DNA from: CAHJWO01 sp964245885 | GTDB taxonomy: Bacteria; Verrucomicrobiota; Verrucomicrobiia; Chthoniobacterales; SZAS-18 | NCBI GenBank assembly: GCA_964245885.1 | Contig: CAXTOX010000177.1 | Coordinates: 1 to 6,704 of the forward strand | Length of the DNA: 6,704 bases | Direction of reading: 5' to 3' | Shown here: positions 1-5,411 of the stretch, piece by piece | How the letters are laid out: each line of letters opens with the position of its first letter | Position numbering within the stretch: the stretch's first letter is position 1 | Program-made: the position numbers and the translations under genes | The notes under the pieces: generated by a model | Databases searched by the model: none | The model's input: only the letters and a program-made list of their open reading frames with translations | What the model was told of the DNA's origin: nothing

Positions 1-599
1 CGCTCCCAGCGGTGGTCGCGGTCCATCGCGTAGTACCGGCCGATGACCGTGACGATCCGCGCGCCGGTGCCCGCGATGGCGTTTTCGAGGGTTTCGAGGG
101 AACCGACGCCGCCGGTCGGCGACGTGTCCCGGCCGTCGGTGAACGCGTGGATGAGGATTTCCGGCACGCCCGCGGCGTGGGCGATTTTCGTCAGGGCGAC
201 GAGGTGGTCCAGGTGGCTGTGGACGCCGCCGTCGCTGACCAACCCCATGAAGTGCAGGCGGCGGCCGGGCGCGCCGGCCCTGGCGAACGCCTCTTTGACC
301 ACCGGCATCTCCGCCAGCCGCGCCTCGGCGATTGCCTTGTCGATGCGGGTCAGGTCCTGGTAGACGATGCGGCCCGCGCCGAGGTTGAGGTGGCCGACCT
401 CCGAGTTGCCCATCTGGCCGTCGGGCAGACCCACGTCCAGGCCGCTGGCGCTCAGGCGGCCGTGCGGGTACATGGCCAAGAGGTGGTCGTGAAAGGGCGT
501 GTGGGCGAGCACGGTGGCGTCGCCGTCCTGTTCGGCCTGGAGCGGGCCGTGGGGATTGATCCCCCAGCCGTCGCGGATGATGAGAATGACAGGTGGCAT
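1..599 (-). CDS. gpmI: 2,3-bisphosphoglycerate-independent phosphoglycerate mutase, N-terminal part (runs off window edge)
   Basis: The enzyme interconverts 3- and 2-phosphoglycerate in cytoplasmic glycolysis and gluconeogenesis, using two Mn2+ ions and a phosphoserine intermediate. Reading the minus strand from the ATG at 599-597 gives 199 codons without a stop up to the window edge. Family marks are clear: an N-terminal IIRDGWG (residues 7-13, Asp10 being a metal ligand), then PDGQMGNSEVGHLNLGAGR around residues 59-77 with Ser66 as the expected phosphorylated serine, then LVSDGGVHSHLDHL, then FTDGRDTSPTGG, and finally RYYAMDRDHRWER, where the visible part ends. Known members are about 500 residues long, so roughly 40% is visible. 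No in-frame ATG lies just upstream of 599, and no strong Shine-Dalgarno sequence is seen. It is divergent from the phosphatase-like gene that starts at 733. Nothing visible suggests loss of function. Confidence 0.95.
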   Translation of the reverse strand, partial: MPPVILIIRDGWGINPHGPLQAEQDGDATVLAHTPFHDHLLAMYPHGRLSASGLDVGLPDGQMGNSEVGHLNLGAGRIVYQDLTRIDKAIAEARLAEMPVVKEAFARAGAPGRRLHFMGLVSDGGVHSHLDHLVALTKIAHAAGVPEILIHAFTDGRDTSPTGGVGSLETLENAIAGTGARIVTVIGRYYAMDRDHRWE

Positions 600-732
600 C
601 TGGAAAGCCGGAACACTGAACGCGGAACCGGGAAGAATCGAAGCAATTTTTCGCCCGGCGGTTTCCCGGCCGCCTTTTCTGCTTTCAACCGCGGCCGTTC
701 CTCCCTCATCCTGCCGTCTTTCGTTCTGCCGG
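600..732. promoter_or_regulatory. Divergent intergenic region between gpmI and the phosphatase-like gene
   Basis: This 133-bp gap separates two start codons pointing away from each other, so promoters for both genes probably lie here. It contains an A/T-rich patch at 640-651 in otherwise G+C-rich DNA. A 7-bp inverted repeat flanks that patch: CCGGGAA at 628-634 and TTCCCGG at 663-669. No convincing -35/-10 pair or Shine-Dalgarno sequence was identified. The regulatory role is inferred from gene orientation only. Confidence 0.4.
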
Positions 733-1941
733 ATGAGACAACGCAACCAATTCCTCGCCCTGGTTCTGCTGGCGCTGTTTGCCGCGTCGGGCGTCTGGTA
801 TTTTCACGTTTACGTCCAACCCAAGAAAGCCTTCGGCATCATTCTGTTCGTGGGCGAGGGCTTGGTCACCAGCAAGCTGACCGCCGCGCGCCTCTACGAC
901 GGCGGCGCGGGCCACCGGCTAGCGATGGATTCCCTGCCCCACGTCGCGCTCCTGCGCACGTCCGCGGCGGACTCCGCCGTACCGGACGCCGCCGCGGCCG
1001 CCAGCGCGCTCTCGTGCGGGGTCAAGGTCAACCACCGGGCGTTGTGCGTCGATCCATCCGGCCGCCAGCTCCCCACCCTGCTGGGACTCGCCGCCGACCA
1101 CCACCGGGCCACGGGTCTCATCACCACCGGACGGCTGACCGACCCCGTGCCGGCCGCGTTCTACGCGCACACGCCCGATTGCCGGAACCGCGACGACCTG
1201 GCCCCACAGCTCCTCGCCGATCCGCGCTTACAGGTCATCCTCGGCGGCGGGGCGGCGGACTTCCTGCCGAAGAAGGAAAGCCTCGTGAACTCTGCCGTCG
1301 CCGCCAAGTACAAACTCCTGCGCACCCCGGCCGACCTCCAGGCGACGTTCGGCAACGGCCCCGCGCGGCTGCTCGGCCTCTTCACGCCCGGGGCGATGCC
1401 CTACCACGACCAACTCCAGGCCGGCGGCGTCTCCCGGCCGGGTTTGTCCGAGATGGTGGCTGCGGCCATCGACACCCTCCAGCGGCAGCGCAACGGGTAC
1501 GTGCTCGTCGTGGACGCGGGGCTGGTGGAACGCGCCTCGCTCGAAAACCGGGCCGAGCGCGGCTTGCAGGAACTCGTCGAACTTGACCGCGCCGTGGCGG
1601 TGGCGCTCCAGTACGCAGGCTCACAGAGCCTCGTGATCGTCGCCGGCGGGGAGTCCATCGGGGGGATGGCGCTCAACGGCGATCCGCCGCGCTCGGAACA
1701 GGGTGAGTCGCTCCTGGGAAGGACCCACGCGAACGGGCTGCCGGCGGTCACCTGGGCGACCGGACCCGCCGGACCCGCGCCAGACGCTTCCCCGTCGCTG
1801 GCCCCGGCGGCGTGCTATTTGCCGGAAGCCGCCAACGTCGCCGACGACGCGGTGGCCGCGGCGTCGGGTCCCGGGGCCGAGGGACTCCAGGGCTTCAAGG
1901 AAAACACGTTCGTCTTCGATCTGATTCATTCGCAGCTTTAG
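733..1941 (+). CDS. Membrane-anchored alkaline-phosphatase-fold protein, probably catalytically inactive
   Basis: The product is 402 residues. A short basic N-terminus and hydrophobic stretch (about 7-24) look like a signal anchor, placing the domain outside the cytoplasmic membrane. The order of motifs matches the PhoA family: VGEGLVTSKLTAARLY (40-55), MDSLPHVALLRT (65-76), VPDAAAAASALSCGVKVN (83-100), TGLITTGRLTDPVPAAFYAH (127-146), VILGGG (168-173), VVDAGLVERASLEN (259-272), VIVAGGESIGG (301-311) and RTHANG (330-335). By motif alignment to E. coli PhoA, nucleophile Ser102 is Ala86, Thr155 is Val139, His331 is Leu270, Asp369 is Gly306 and His370 is Glu307. Asp51, Glu322 and Asp327 are conservative swaps (Glu42, Asp261, Glu266). 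Asp101, Asp153 and the His412 equivalent (His332) remain. The reading frame is intact, so this looks like a maintained pseudoenzyme and not gene decay. I chose ATG 733 because longer in-frame extensions overlap gpmI and lack family residues. No clear ribosome site is seen. Confidence 0.85.
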   Translation: MRQRNQFLALVLLALFAASGVWYFHVYVQPKKAFGIILFVGEGLVTSKLTAARLYDGGAGHRLAMDSLPHVALLRTSAADSAVPDAAAAASALSCGVKVNHRALCVDPSGRQLPTLLGLAADHHRATGLITTGRLTDPVPAAFYAHTPDCRNRDDLAPQLLADPRLQVILGGGAADFLPKKESLVNSAVAAKYKLLRTPADLQATFGNGPARLLGLFTPGAMPYHDQLQAGGVSRPGLSEMVAAAIDTLQRQRNGYVLVVDAGLVERASLENRAERGLQELVELDRAVAVALQYAGSQSLVIVAGGESIGGMALNGDPPRSEQGESLLGRTHANGLPAVTWATGPAGPAPDASPSLAPAACYLPEAANVADDAVAAASGPGAEGLQGFKENTFVFDLIHSQL

Positions 1942-1987
1942 AAATAAAGGCACGCCGCAGGCTTCCAGAAGATAGGTCCTACGGGCC
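1942..1987. other. 3' flank of the phosphatase-like gene with a mini-hairpin
   Basis: Just after the TAG stop lies GCC-GCA-GGC (1954-1962), a short perfect stem with a GCA triloop of the same type seen in the other intergenic blocks. It is followed by the first of two GGTCCTA direct repeats (1975-1981 and 1993-1999). ATAGG at 1972-1976 and CCTAT at 1996-2000 could also pair. There is no U-rich tail that would mark a standard intrinsic terminator. Confidence 0.45.
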
Positions 1988-2242
1988 GCATGGGTCCTAT
2001 AAGAAAGCGGGTGAGAAACGTCTGGGCAGGCCGTGGCGGCCAGTCGTCCCCTCGGGTAGGGATGGCTCTCCGAGCCGTCCCAAATGTTTCCGGCGAGACG
2101 CGGCGTGCGCACAAAGATCATCCAAGCCAATCTAGGGAGCGGCTCGGAGAGCCATCCCTACCCGAGGGAACGACGCCTGCGGCGGAGCTTCCCACCCACT
2201 TTCTTAGACCGATAGAATAGCTGACTGCAACGGGACCCATGC
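1988..2242. repeat. Repeat A: large nested imperfect palindrome
   Basis: Three sets of arms are nested around one centre. The outermost is GCATGGGTCC (1988-1997) with GGACCCATGC (2233-2242), 10/10. The middle set is 2000-2017 with 2189-2206, 16/18. The inner set is 2044-2076 with 2141-2173, 32/33, enclosing a 64-nt spacer. Each inner arm carries its own hairpin, GGCTC-TCC-GAGCC at 2064-2076 and its complement at 2141-2153, so arm-to-arm and within-arm pairing are alternatives. The spacer holds the palindrome GTGCGCAC (2105-2112). A CGCC-TGC-GGCG hairpin (2174-2184) abuts the right inner arm. The part from about 2031 to 2184 is related to repeat B. No transposase is encoded, and no long open frame here looks like a gene. 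Confidence 0.85.
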
Positions 2243-2357
2243 CGCTCCGGGAACGCCATCCACCAGCCAGACACGATCCGGGGGAAGCCTTCAGGACCTT
2301 CGCCGGGTTTTGCTTTTGGACTTTGCGTTTTGGGTTTTCCTCTGTAATTCGATAGCC
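2243..2357. other. Leader upstream of the cyclase-like gene, with a T-rich tract
   Basis: This segment lies between repeat A and the chosen GTG start. It holds a striking T-rich run at about 2307-2341 built from TTTTG-like units, in contrast to the G+C-rich surroundings. The tract may be part of a promoter or untranslated leader. An in-frame TTG at 2310 would turn it into 16 extra codons. No clear promoter boxes or Shine-Dalgarno sequence are seen. Confidence 0.3.
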
Positions 2358-3629
2358 GTGTCCCGCACCCTCAAGTTCGCCCTGCTCTTCGGCGTGCAGA
2401 CCAGTCTCGTGCTGGCGCTCGTCTACGCGCCGGGCTTGCTCCGGCCTCTGGATGCGTCCATCGCGCGGGGTCTCGGCCTGTCGGGCCAGACGCTTGACCA
2501 TCCTTGGGTGCAGCATTTCGCCTTCGTTGCGCTGGCGTTGGGCATCGCCTGGACGACCATCGACATCAACCGGCCGGCGTTCAAAATCCTCGTCGCCGTC
2601 CTCGCCCTGGCGGAGGTGTTCACCCTCGCGGCGCTGGCGTCGCTTTTCGGGTTCTACTTCTCGCCGCTCTTGCCGGCGGCGGCGGCGCTCATGGCATTCG
2701 CGGCCGGGTTCGTTTATTCCAGCAGCCAGGCCGGCCAGCGGCAGCGCGTGGTCGACACGGCGTTCGGCTCGCGGGTGTCGCGCCGCCAGATGCGCGCGCT
2801 CGTCGACGGCCGCTCGGAACTGCGCGACGACGGCCAGTTGGAAGAACTGACCCTCGTGGTCTGCGAGATCTTCAACCATCCCGCGTTGATGGACGCCCTC
2901 GAACCGGCCGAGTACGCCACGGTGACCAACCGTTTCCTCAACGCCGCCGCCGAGGCCCTCGTGGAAAAGGGCGGCACGCTCTCCGCCTGCGACGGCGAGG
3001 GCGTGCGCGTGCTCTTCGGCGCGCCCCTGCCGATGGCCAACCACGCCGGTGCCGCGTGCCGGGCGGCGCTGGAGGTCTCGCGGCAGGTTCGCACGCTTAA
3101 CGAGGAACTCGCCCGCGACAAGAACGGCCTGGCCTGCGACCTGCGCGTGGGCGTCAACAGCGGGGAGATGGCCGTCGGGCACTTCGGCGCGCGGCGGCTG
3201 GGCGGCTTCGGCGTGGCGGGCGAGGAGGTGGCGTTCACCCGGCGGCTCTGCGCGGCCAACCTGATCTACGGTTCGCACGTGCTGATCGGCGCGCGGACCT
3301 TTGAAATGGCCGAAGCCACCATCGAGGCCCGCCCGCTCGAACTGCTGCGGCGCCGCCTGGACGAGAACTGGCTGGAAGTCTACGAACTCCTGGGCGAACC
3401 GCACGAGCTTTCCCCGGAAGCCCTCGCGCGCCGCGACCTGTTCTGGACCGGCGTGATCTTCTACCGCGAGAAGCGGCTGACCGACGCCTTGGAGAAGTTC
3501 AACGAGGCCCGCACGACCGCGCCGGGACCCGACGGTCCGCTGGATTTTTACATCAACCGCATCGAGCAGCTCCAGCACAGCAAGACCACCCCCGACTGGG
3601 AGACGACGCGGATGCTCAACTCGCTGTGA
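2358..3629 (+). CDS. Membrane protein with degenerate class III adenylate/guanylate cyclase domain
   Basis: The product is 423 residues from the GTG at 2358. Four hydrophobic segments are visible (about 7-27, 52-68, 75-101 and 103-120). They are followed by a cytoplasmic linker and a cyclase homology domain at about 162-315. Class III cyclases make cAMP or cGMP using two metal-binding Asp residues. Here the FxDIRGFT-like motif reads VCEIFNHP with Glu170 for the first Asp, and the KxxGD motif reads SACDGEGVRVLFGAP with Ala210 for the substrate Lys and Glu214 for the second Asp. The late motif reads FGVAGEEVAFTRRL, with Glu289 at the specificity Asp, Ala292 for the transition-state Asn and Arg296 kept. 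Cyclase activity is therefore doubtful. It may bind nucleotide, dimerise or signal without catalysis. A TPR-like helical pair (FYREKRLTDALEKFNEA) lies near the C-terminus. The GTG was chosen because MSRTLKFALLFGVQ leads directly into the first membrane helix. The TTG at 2310 would add a stretch encoded by the T-rich tract. Confidence 0.85.
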   Translation: MSRTLKFALLFGVQTSLVLALVYAPGLLRPLDASIARGLGLSGQTLDHPWVQHFAFVALALGIAWTTIDINRPAFKILVAVLALAEVFTLAALASLFGFYFSPLLPAAAALMAFAAGFVYSSSQAGQRQRVVDTAFGSRVSRRQMRALVDGRSELRDDGQLEELTLVVCEIFNHPALMDALEPAEYATVTNRFLNAAAEALVEKGGTLSACDGEGVRVLFGAPLPMANHAGAACRAALEVSRQVRTLNEELARDKNGLACDLRVGVNSGEMAVGHFGARRLGGFGVAGEEVAFTRRLCAANLIYGSHVLIGARTFEMAEATIEARPLELLRRRLDENWLEVYELLGEPHELSPEALARRDLFWTGVIFYREKRLTDALEKFNEARTTAPGPDGPLDFYINRIEQLQHSKTTPDWETTRMLNSL

Positions 3630-3642
3630 CCGTGAGTCGGCC

Positions 3643-3781
3643 GTTCGTCCCAAGGTCCTGTTGCCTCTCCGAGGCAATCCAAATATCTCTGGCAAGGCGC
3701 GTCGTACGCACGTTGGTCTTCCAAGCCAGATCAGGATTGCCTCGGAGAGGCAACAGGACCTTGGGACGAACGCCTGCGGCG
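3643..3781. repeat. Repeat B: second copy of the palindrome family, with 38-bp perfect arms
   Basis: Arms at 3643-3680 and 3734-3771 are perfectly complementary (38/38) around a 53-nt spacer. Each arm contains a nested hairpin, TTGCCTC-TCC-GAGGCAA at 3661-3677 and its complement at 3737-3753. A CGCC-TGC-GGCG hairpin (3771-3781) abuts the right arm, exactly as in repeat A. The spacer aligns with that of repeat A through CCAAAT, GGC-AG-CGCG, CGCAC and TCCAAGCCA blocks. The block lies between the convergent ends of the cyclase-like gene (3629) and the small membrane protein gene (3790), where it could act as a two-way terminator or 3'-end stabiliser. There is no U-run beside the hairpin, so that role is an inference. 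Confidence 0.9.
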
Positions 3782-3789
3782 AGGGATCT

Positions 3790-4476
3790 TCAATGCCCGT
3801 GCTCGCGTTCCGCGTGTACCTGCGCCAGGAGCTTCGTGCAACTGGTCTGCAAAGCCTCGAAATCTTCCTTCAAATCCTCGTAGACCTTGGGCACCCAATC
3901 GTAGGATTCGCGCAACTGGTGGGTGGCCGGATCGTAGAAGACGGCAGGGTCTTTTCCGCGGTTGGGCAGGATCAGGGCATCGCTGCGTTGCTGTGCACGG
4001 GTGGCCACCGAAACCAGATGTCGCAACGTGCTTTCCACTCCCCGCATGTCACGGATCGTCTCGACATCCAGCAGGTCGTAGCCCCCGCTTTGCAGCAGGC
4101 CGACGCTGTCGGAAGGATCGTAGTCGCCCGTCCAACTGATGGGTTTGACCTCGGGCATCTGCCCGGCAGCCAGTTTCGCGTTGAACTCGTCGATTTTGCC
4201 GTGCAGCACGGCGCTCTGTTCCAGCGCATTGCCGCGCACGCCCGTGTAACGATCCTCCACCCAGGTCAGGATCTGTTCGCGCCGCTGCCGTTCCTGTCGG
4301 TGGCTCGCGTGGTTGTTGAGGAAAAACGCCGCGTAGACGCCGACAAAAACGGTGGCTAGTTCCGCCAGCCAGTGTGCCAGCCGCCGCCTGACCCCGGAAG
4401 GCCTGGGGCGGGAGGCGGGCAGCGGGGTCGGAACGTCTTCGACGGGCGGCAGACCAGTGGGAACTTCGTCGCTCAT
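3790..4476 (-). CDS. Single-span membrane protein of unknown function
   Basis: I do not recognise a named family. From the ATG at 4476 the product is 228 residues. It has an acidic, Pro-rich N-terminus (1-28), basic residues RRR (30-32), one hydrophobic helix (about 36-53, ending in AAFFLNNH) and a mostly helical, charged region of about 170 residues containing SDSVGLLQSGGYDLLD and a histidine-ending C-terminus. The basic flank suggests an N-in topology with the large part outside the membrane. The helix followed by LNNH and a charged helical stretch resembles in outline small membrane proteins such as DUF6090, but the match is weak. An upstream ATG at 4569 would overlap the recR start and adds sequence without membrane or family features, so 4476 is preferred. 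It is convergent with the cyclase-like gene and divergent from recR. Confidence 0.75.
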   Translation of the reverse strand: MSDEVPTGLPPVEDVPTPLPASRPRPSGVRRRLAHWLAELATVFVGVYAAFFLNNHASHRQERQRREQILTWVEDRYTGVRGNALEQSAVLHGKIDEFNAKLAAGQMPEVKPISWTGDYDPSDSVGLLQSGGYDLLDVETIRDMRGVESTLRHLVSVATRAQQRSDALILPNRGKDPAVFYDPATHQLRESYDWVPKVYEDLKEDFEALQTSCTKLLAQVHAEREHGH

Positions 4477-4558
4477 GACACCGGGATTATGCGCACACTT
4501 TCCGTCTCCGAGCAGTGGAAATCTTCCTCGTTTCGAGCTATCTTCCACTTCCCGTCCC
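4477..4558. promoter_or_regulatory. Divergent intergenic region upstream of recR and the small membrane protein gene
   Basis: This 82-bp gap separates two outward-facing starts and so probably carries both promoters. A 7-bp inverted repeat, AGTGGAA at 4514-4520 and TTCCACT at 4543-4549, could be an operator or chance. No good Shine-Dalgarno sequence precedes either start. The regulatory role is inferred from orientation. Confidence 0.35.
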
Positions 4559-5188
4559 ATGCGCCGCATCGACTACCCCGAACCGCTCCAGCGTCTTGTC
4601 GCCCAACTCAAGCGCCTGCCCGGCATCGGGCCGCGCAGCGCCGAGCGGATCGCCCTCTGGCTGGTGGGCGGCCAGGCCCGTCCCGACGCCGGCAACCGCG
4701 GCCGGGAGGTCGCCGAAACCATCCTCGAAAACGCCGCCGAGGTGCGGCCGTGCGCGGACTGCGGCTTTTTCACCACCGAGGAGCGCTGCGAAATCTGCCG
4801 CGACGAGGCCCGCGCCGACGGCCCGTTGTGCGTGGTGGAACAGGCGACCGACATCCTGCCGCTGGAACGCACCGGCGTTTTTCGCGGCCGCTACCACGCG
4901 CTGGGGGGACGGCTCGCGCCGCTCGACCACATCGGGCCGGAGGATCTGACCATCGACCGTTTGTTGGAACGCGTCCGCGACGGCCACGCCCGCGAGATCA
5001 TCCTGGCGTTCGGGGCCGACGTGGAAGGCGAGGCCACCGCGCAGTACCTCGCCGGTCTGCTCAGGGATTACCCCGAGGTGACCGTGACCCGCATCGCGCA
5101 GGGTCTGCCTGCCGGGGGCGGCCTCGAATCGGCCGACGAGCTGACCCTCTCCCGCGCGATGACCGGCCGGGTGGTGCTGGCGAAATAG
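4559..5188 (+). CDS. recR: Recombination protein RecR
   Basis: RecR works with RecO (and RecF) to load RecA on single-stranded gaps during DNA repair in the cytoplasm. The product is 209 residues, close to the usual size of about 200. In order it shows a helix-hairpin-helix (LKRLPGIGPRSAERIA, 17-32), a four-cysteine zinc site (Cys65, Cys68, Cys77, Cys80 in CADCGFFTTEERCEICRD), and a Toprim domain beginning LCVVEQATDILPLERTG with acidic Glu94. The signature YHALGGRLAPLDHIGPEDL follows, then AFGADVEGEAT, and the conserved C-terminal VTRIAQGLPAGGGLESADEL with TLSRAMTGR. All key residues seem present. ATG 4559 was chosen because it gives the normal N-terminus (MRRIDYPEPLQRL); longer in-frame extensions would read into the opposite gene. 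No dnaX or YbaB-type gene, often found beside recR, lies directly next to it here. Confidence 0.96.
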   Translation: MRRIDYPEPLQRLVAQLKRLPGIGPRSAERIALWLVGGQARPDAGNRGREVAETILENAAEVRPCADCGFFTTEERCEICRDEARADGPLCVVEQATDILPLERTGVFRGRYHALGGRLAPLDHIGPEDLTIDRLLERVRDGHAREIILAFGADVEGEATAQYLAGLLRDYPEVTVTRIAQGLPAGGGLESADELTLSRAMTGRVVLAK

Positions 5189-5190
5189 AG

Positions 5191-5402
5191 GCGGGGTGGC
5201 CAAGGGCCACGTTGCGGTGTCGCCTGCGGCGACGTTGCGGGTTGCTGCCAGGAGGCGCTCCGCGCCGCAGATGAAGCCGCCCAGCGCGCCGTAGGCGCAT
5301 CGCAACGGCACCGCAGGTGCCACCGTAACCCGCAACACTCCCGCAGGTAGCACCGCAACCCGCAACGTCGCCCTTGGCCACCCCGCAACGTGCCGCAGGC
5401 AT
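5191..5402. repeat. Block C: cluster of mini-hairpins inside nested inverted repeats
   Basis: Outer arms 5191-5206 and 5371-5386 are perfectly complementary (16/16). A second pair, 5230-5245 with 5355-5370, is also 16/16, and GTTGCGGTG (5211-5219) matches CACCGCAAC (5351-5359). Within lie short stems with three-base loops: GTCGCC-TGC-GGCGAC (5219-5233), GGCGC-TCC-GCGCC (5254-5266), GCGCC-GTA-GGCGC (5286-5298), GGCACC-GCA-GGTGCC (5307-5321), CTCCC-GCA-GGTAG with one mismatch (5338-5350) and TGCC-GCA-GGCA (5391-5401). Related AACCCGCAAC words recur at 5327-5336 and 5357-5366. The block fills the gap between the convergent ends of recR and the TPR gene, as REP-type elements often do. It contains no gene. 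Confidence 0.88.
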
Positions 5403-5411
5403 ACCCCTTCC

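Noticed and set aside
12..1586. Long plus-strand open frame of 524 codons
   Set aside because: It overlaps gpmI on the other strand and the phosphatase-like gene in another frame. Its translation is low-complexity Arg/Gly/Ala-rich with no family motif, which is typical of shadow frames in G+C-rich DNA.
1988..2242. Repeat A as an insertion sequence or remnant
   Set aside because: It encodes no transposase and no target-site duplication was seen. A non-autonomous mobile origin remains possible but is not supported by this window alone.
2118..3695. Long minus-strand open frame of 525 codons opposite the cyclase-like gene
   Set aside because: It is antisense to a gene with clear domain motifs, begins inside repeat B and has no recognisable motifs.
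3643..3781. Repeat B as a classical rho-independent terminator
   Set aside because: The arms are 38 bp around a 53-nt spacer with no adjacent U-run, unlike a standard intrinsic terminator. A termination role is kept only as a hypothesis.
4514..4549. AGTGGAA/TTCCACT inverted repeat as an operator
   Set aside because: A 7-bp repeat with a 22-nt spacer is easily expected by chance, and there is no second site to support it.
4372..5274. Plus-strand 300-codon frame overlapping recR
   Set aside because: The recR frame carries all conserved RecR residues. This frame is Arg/Pro-rich and runs into the repeat block.
5191..5402. CRISPR array
   Set aside because: The repeated words are short, occur in both orientations and form nested palindromes. 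There is no regular repeat-spacer periodicity and no cas gene.
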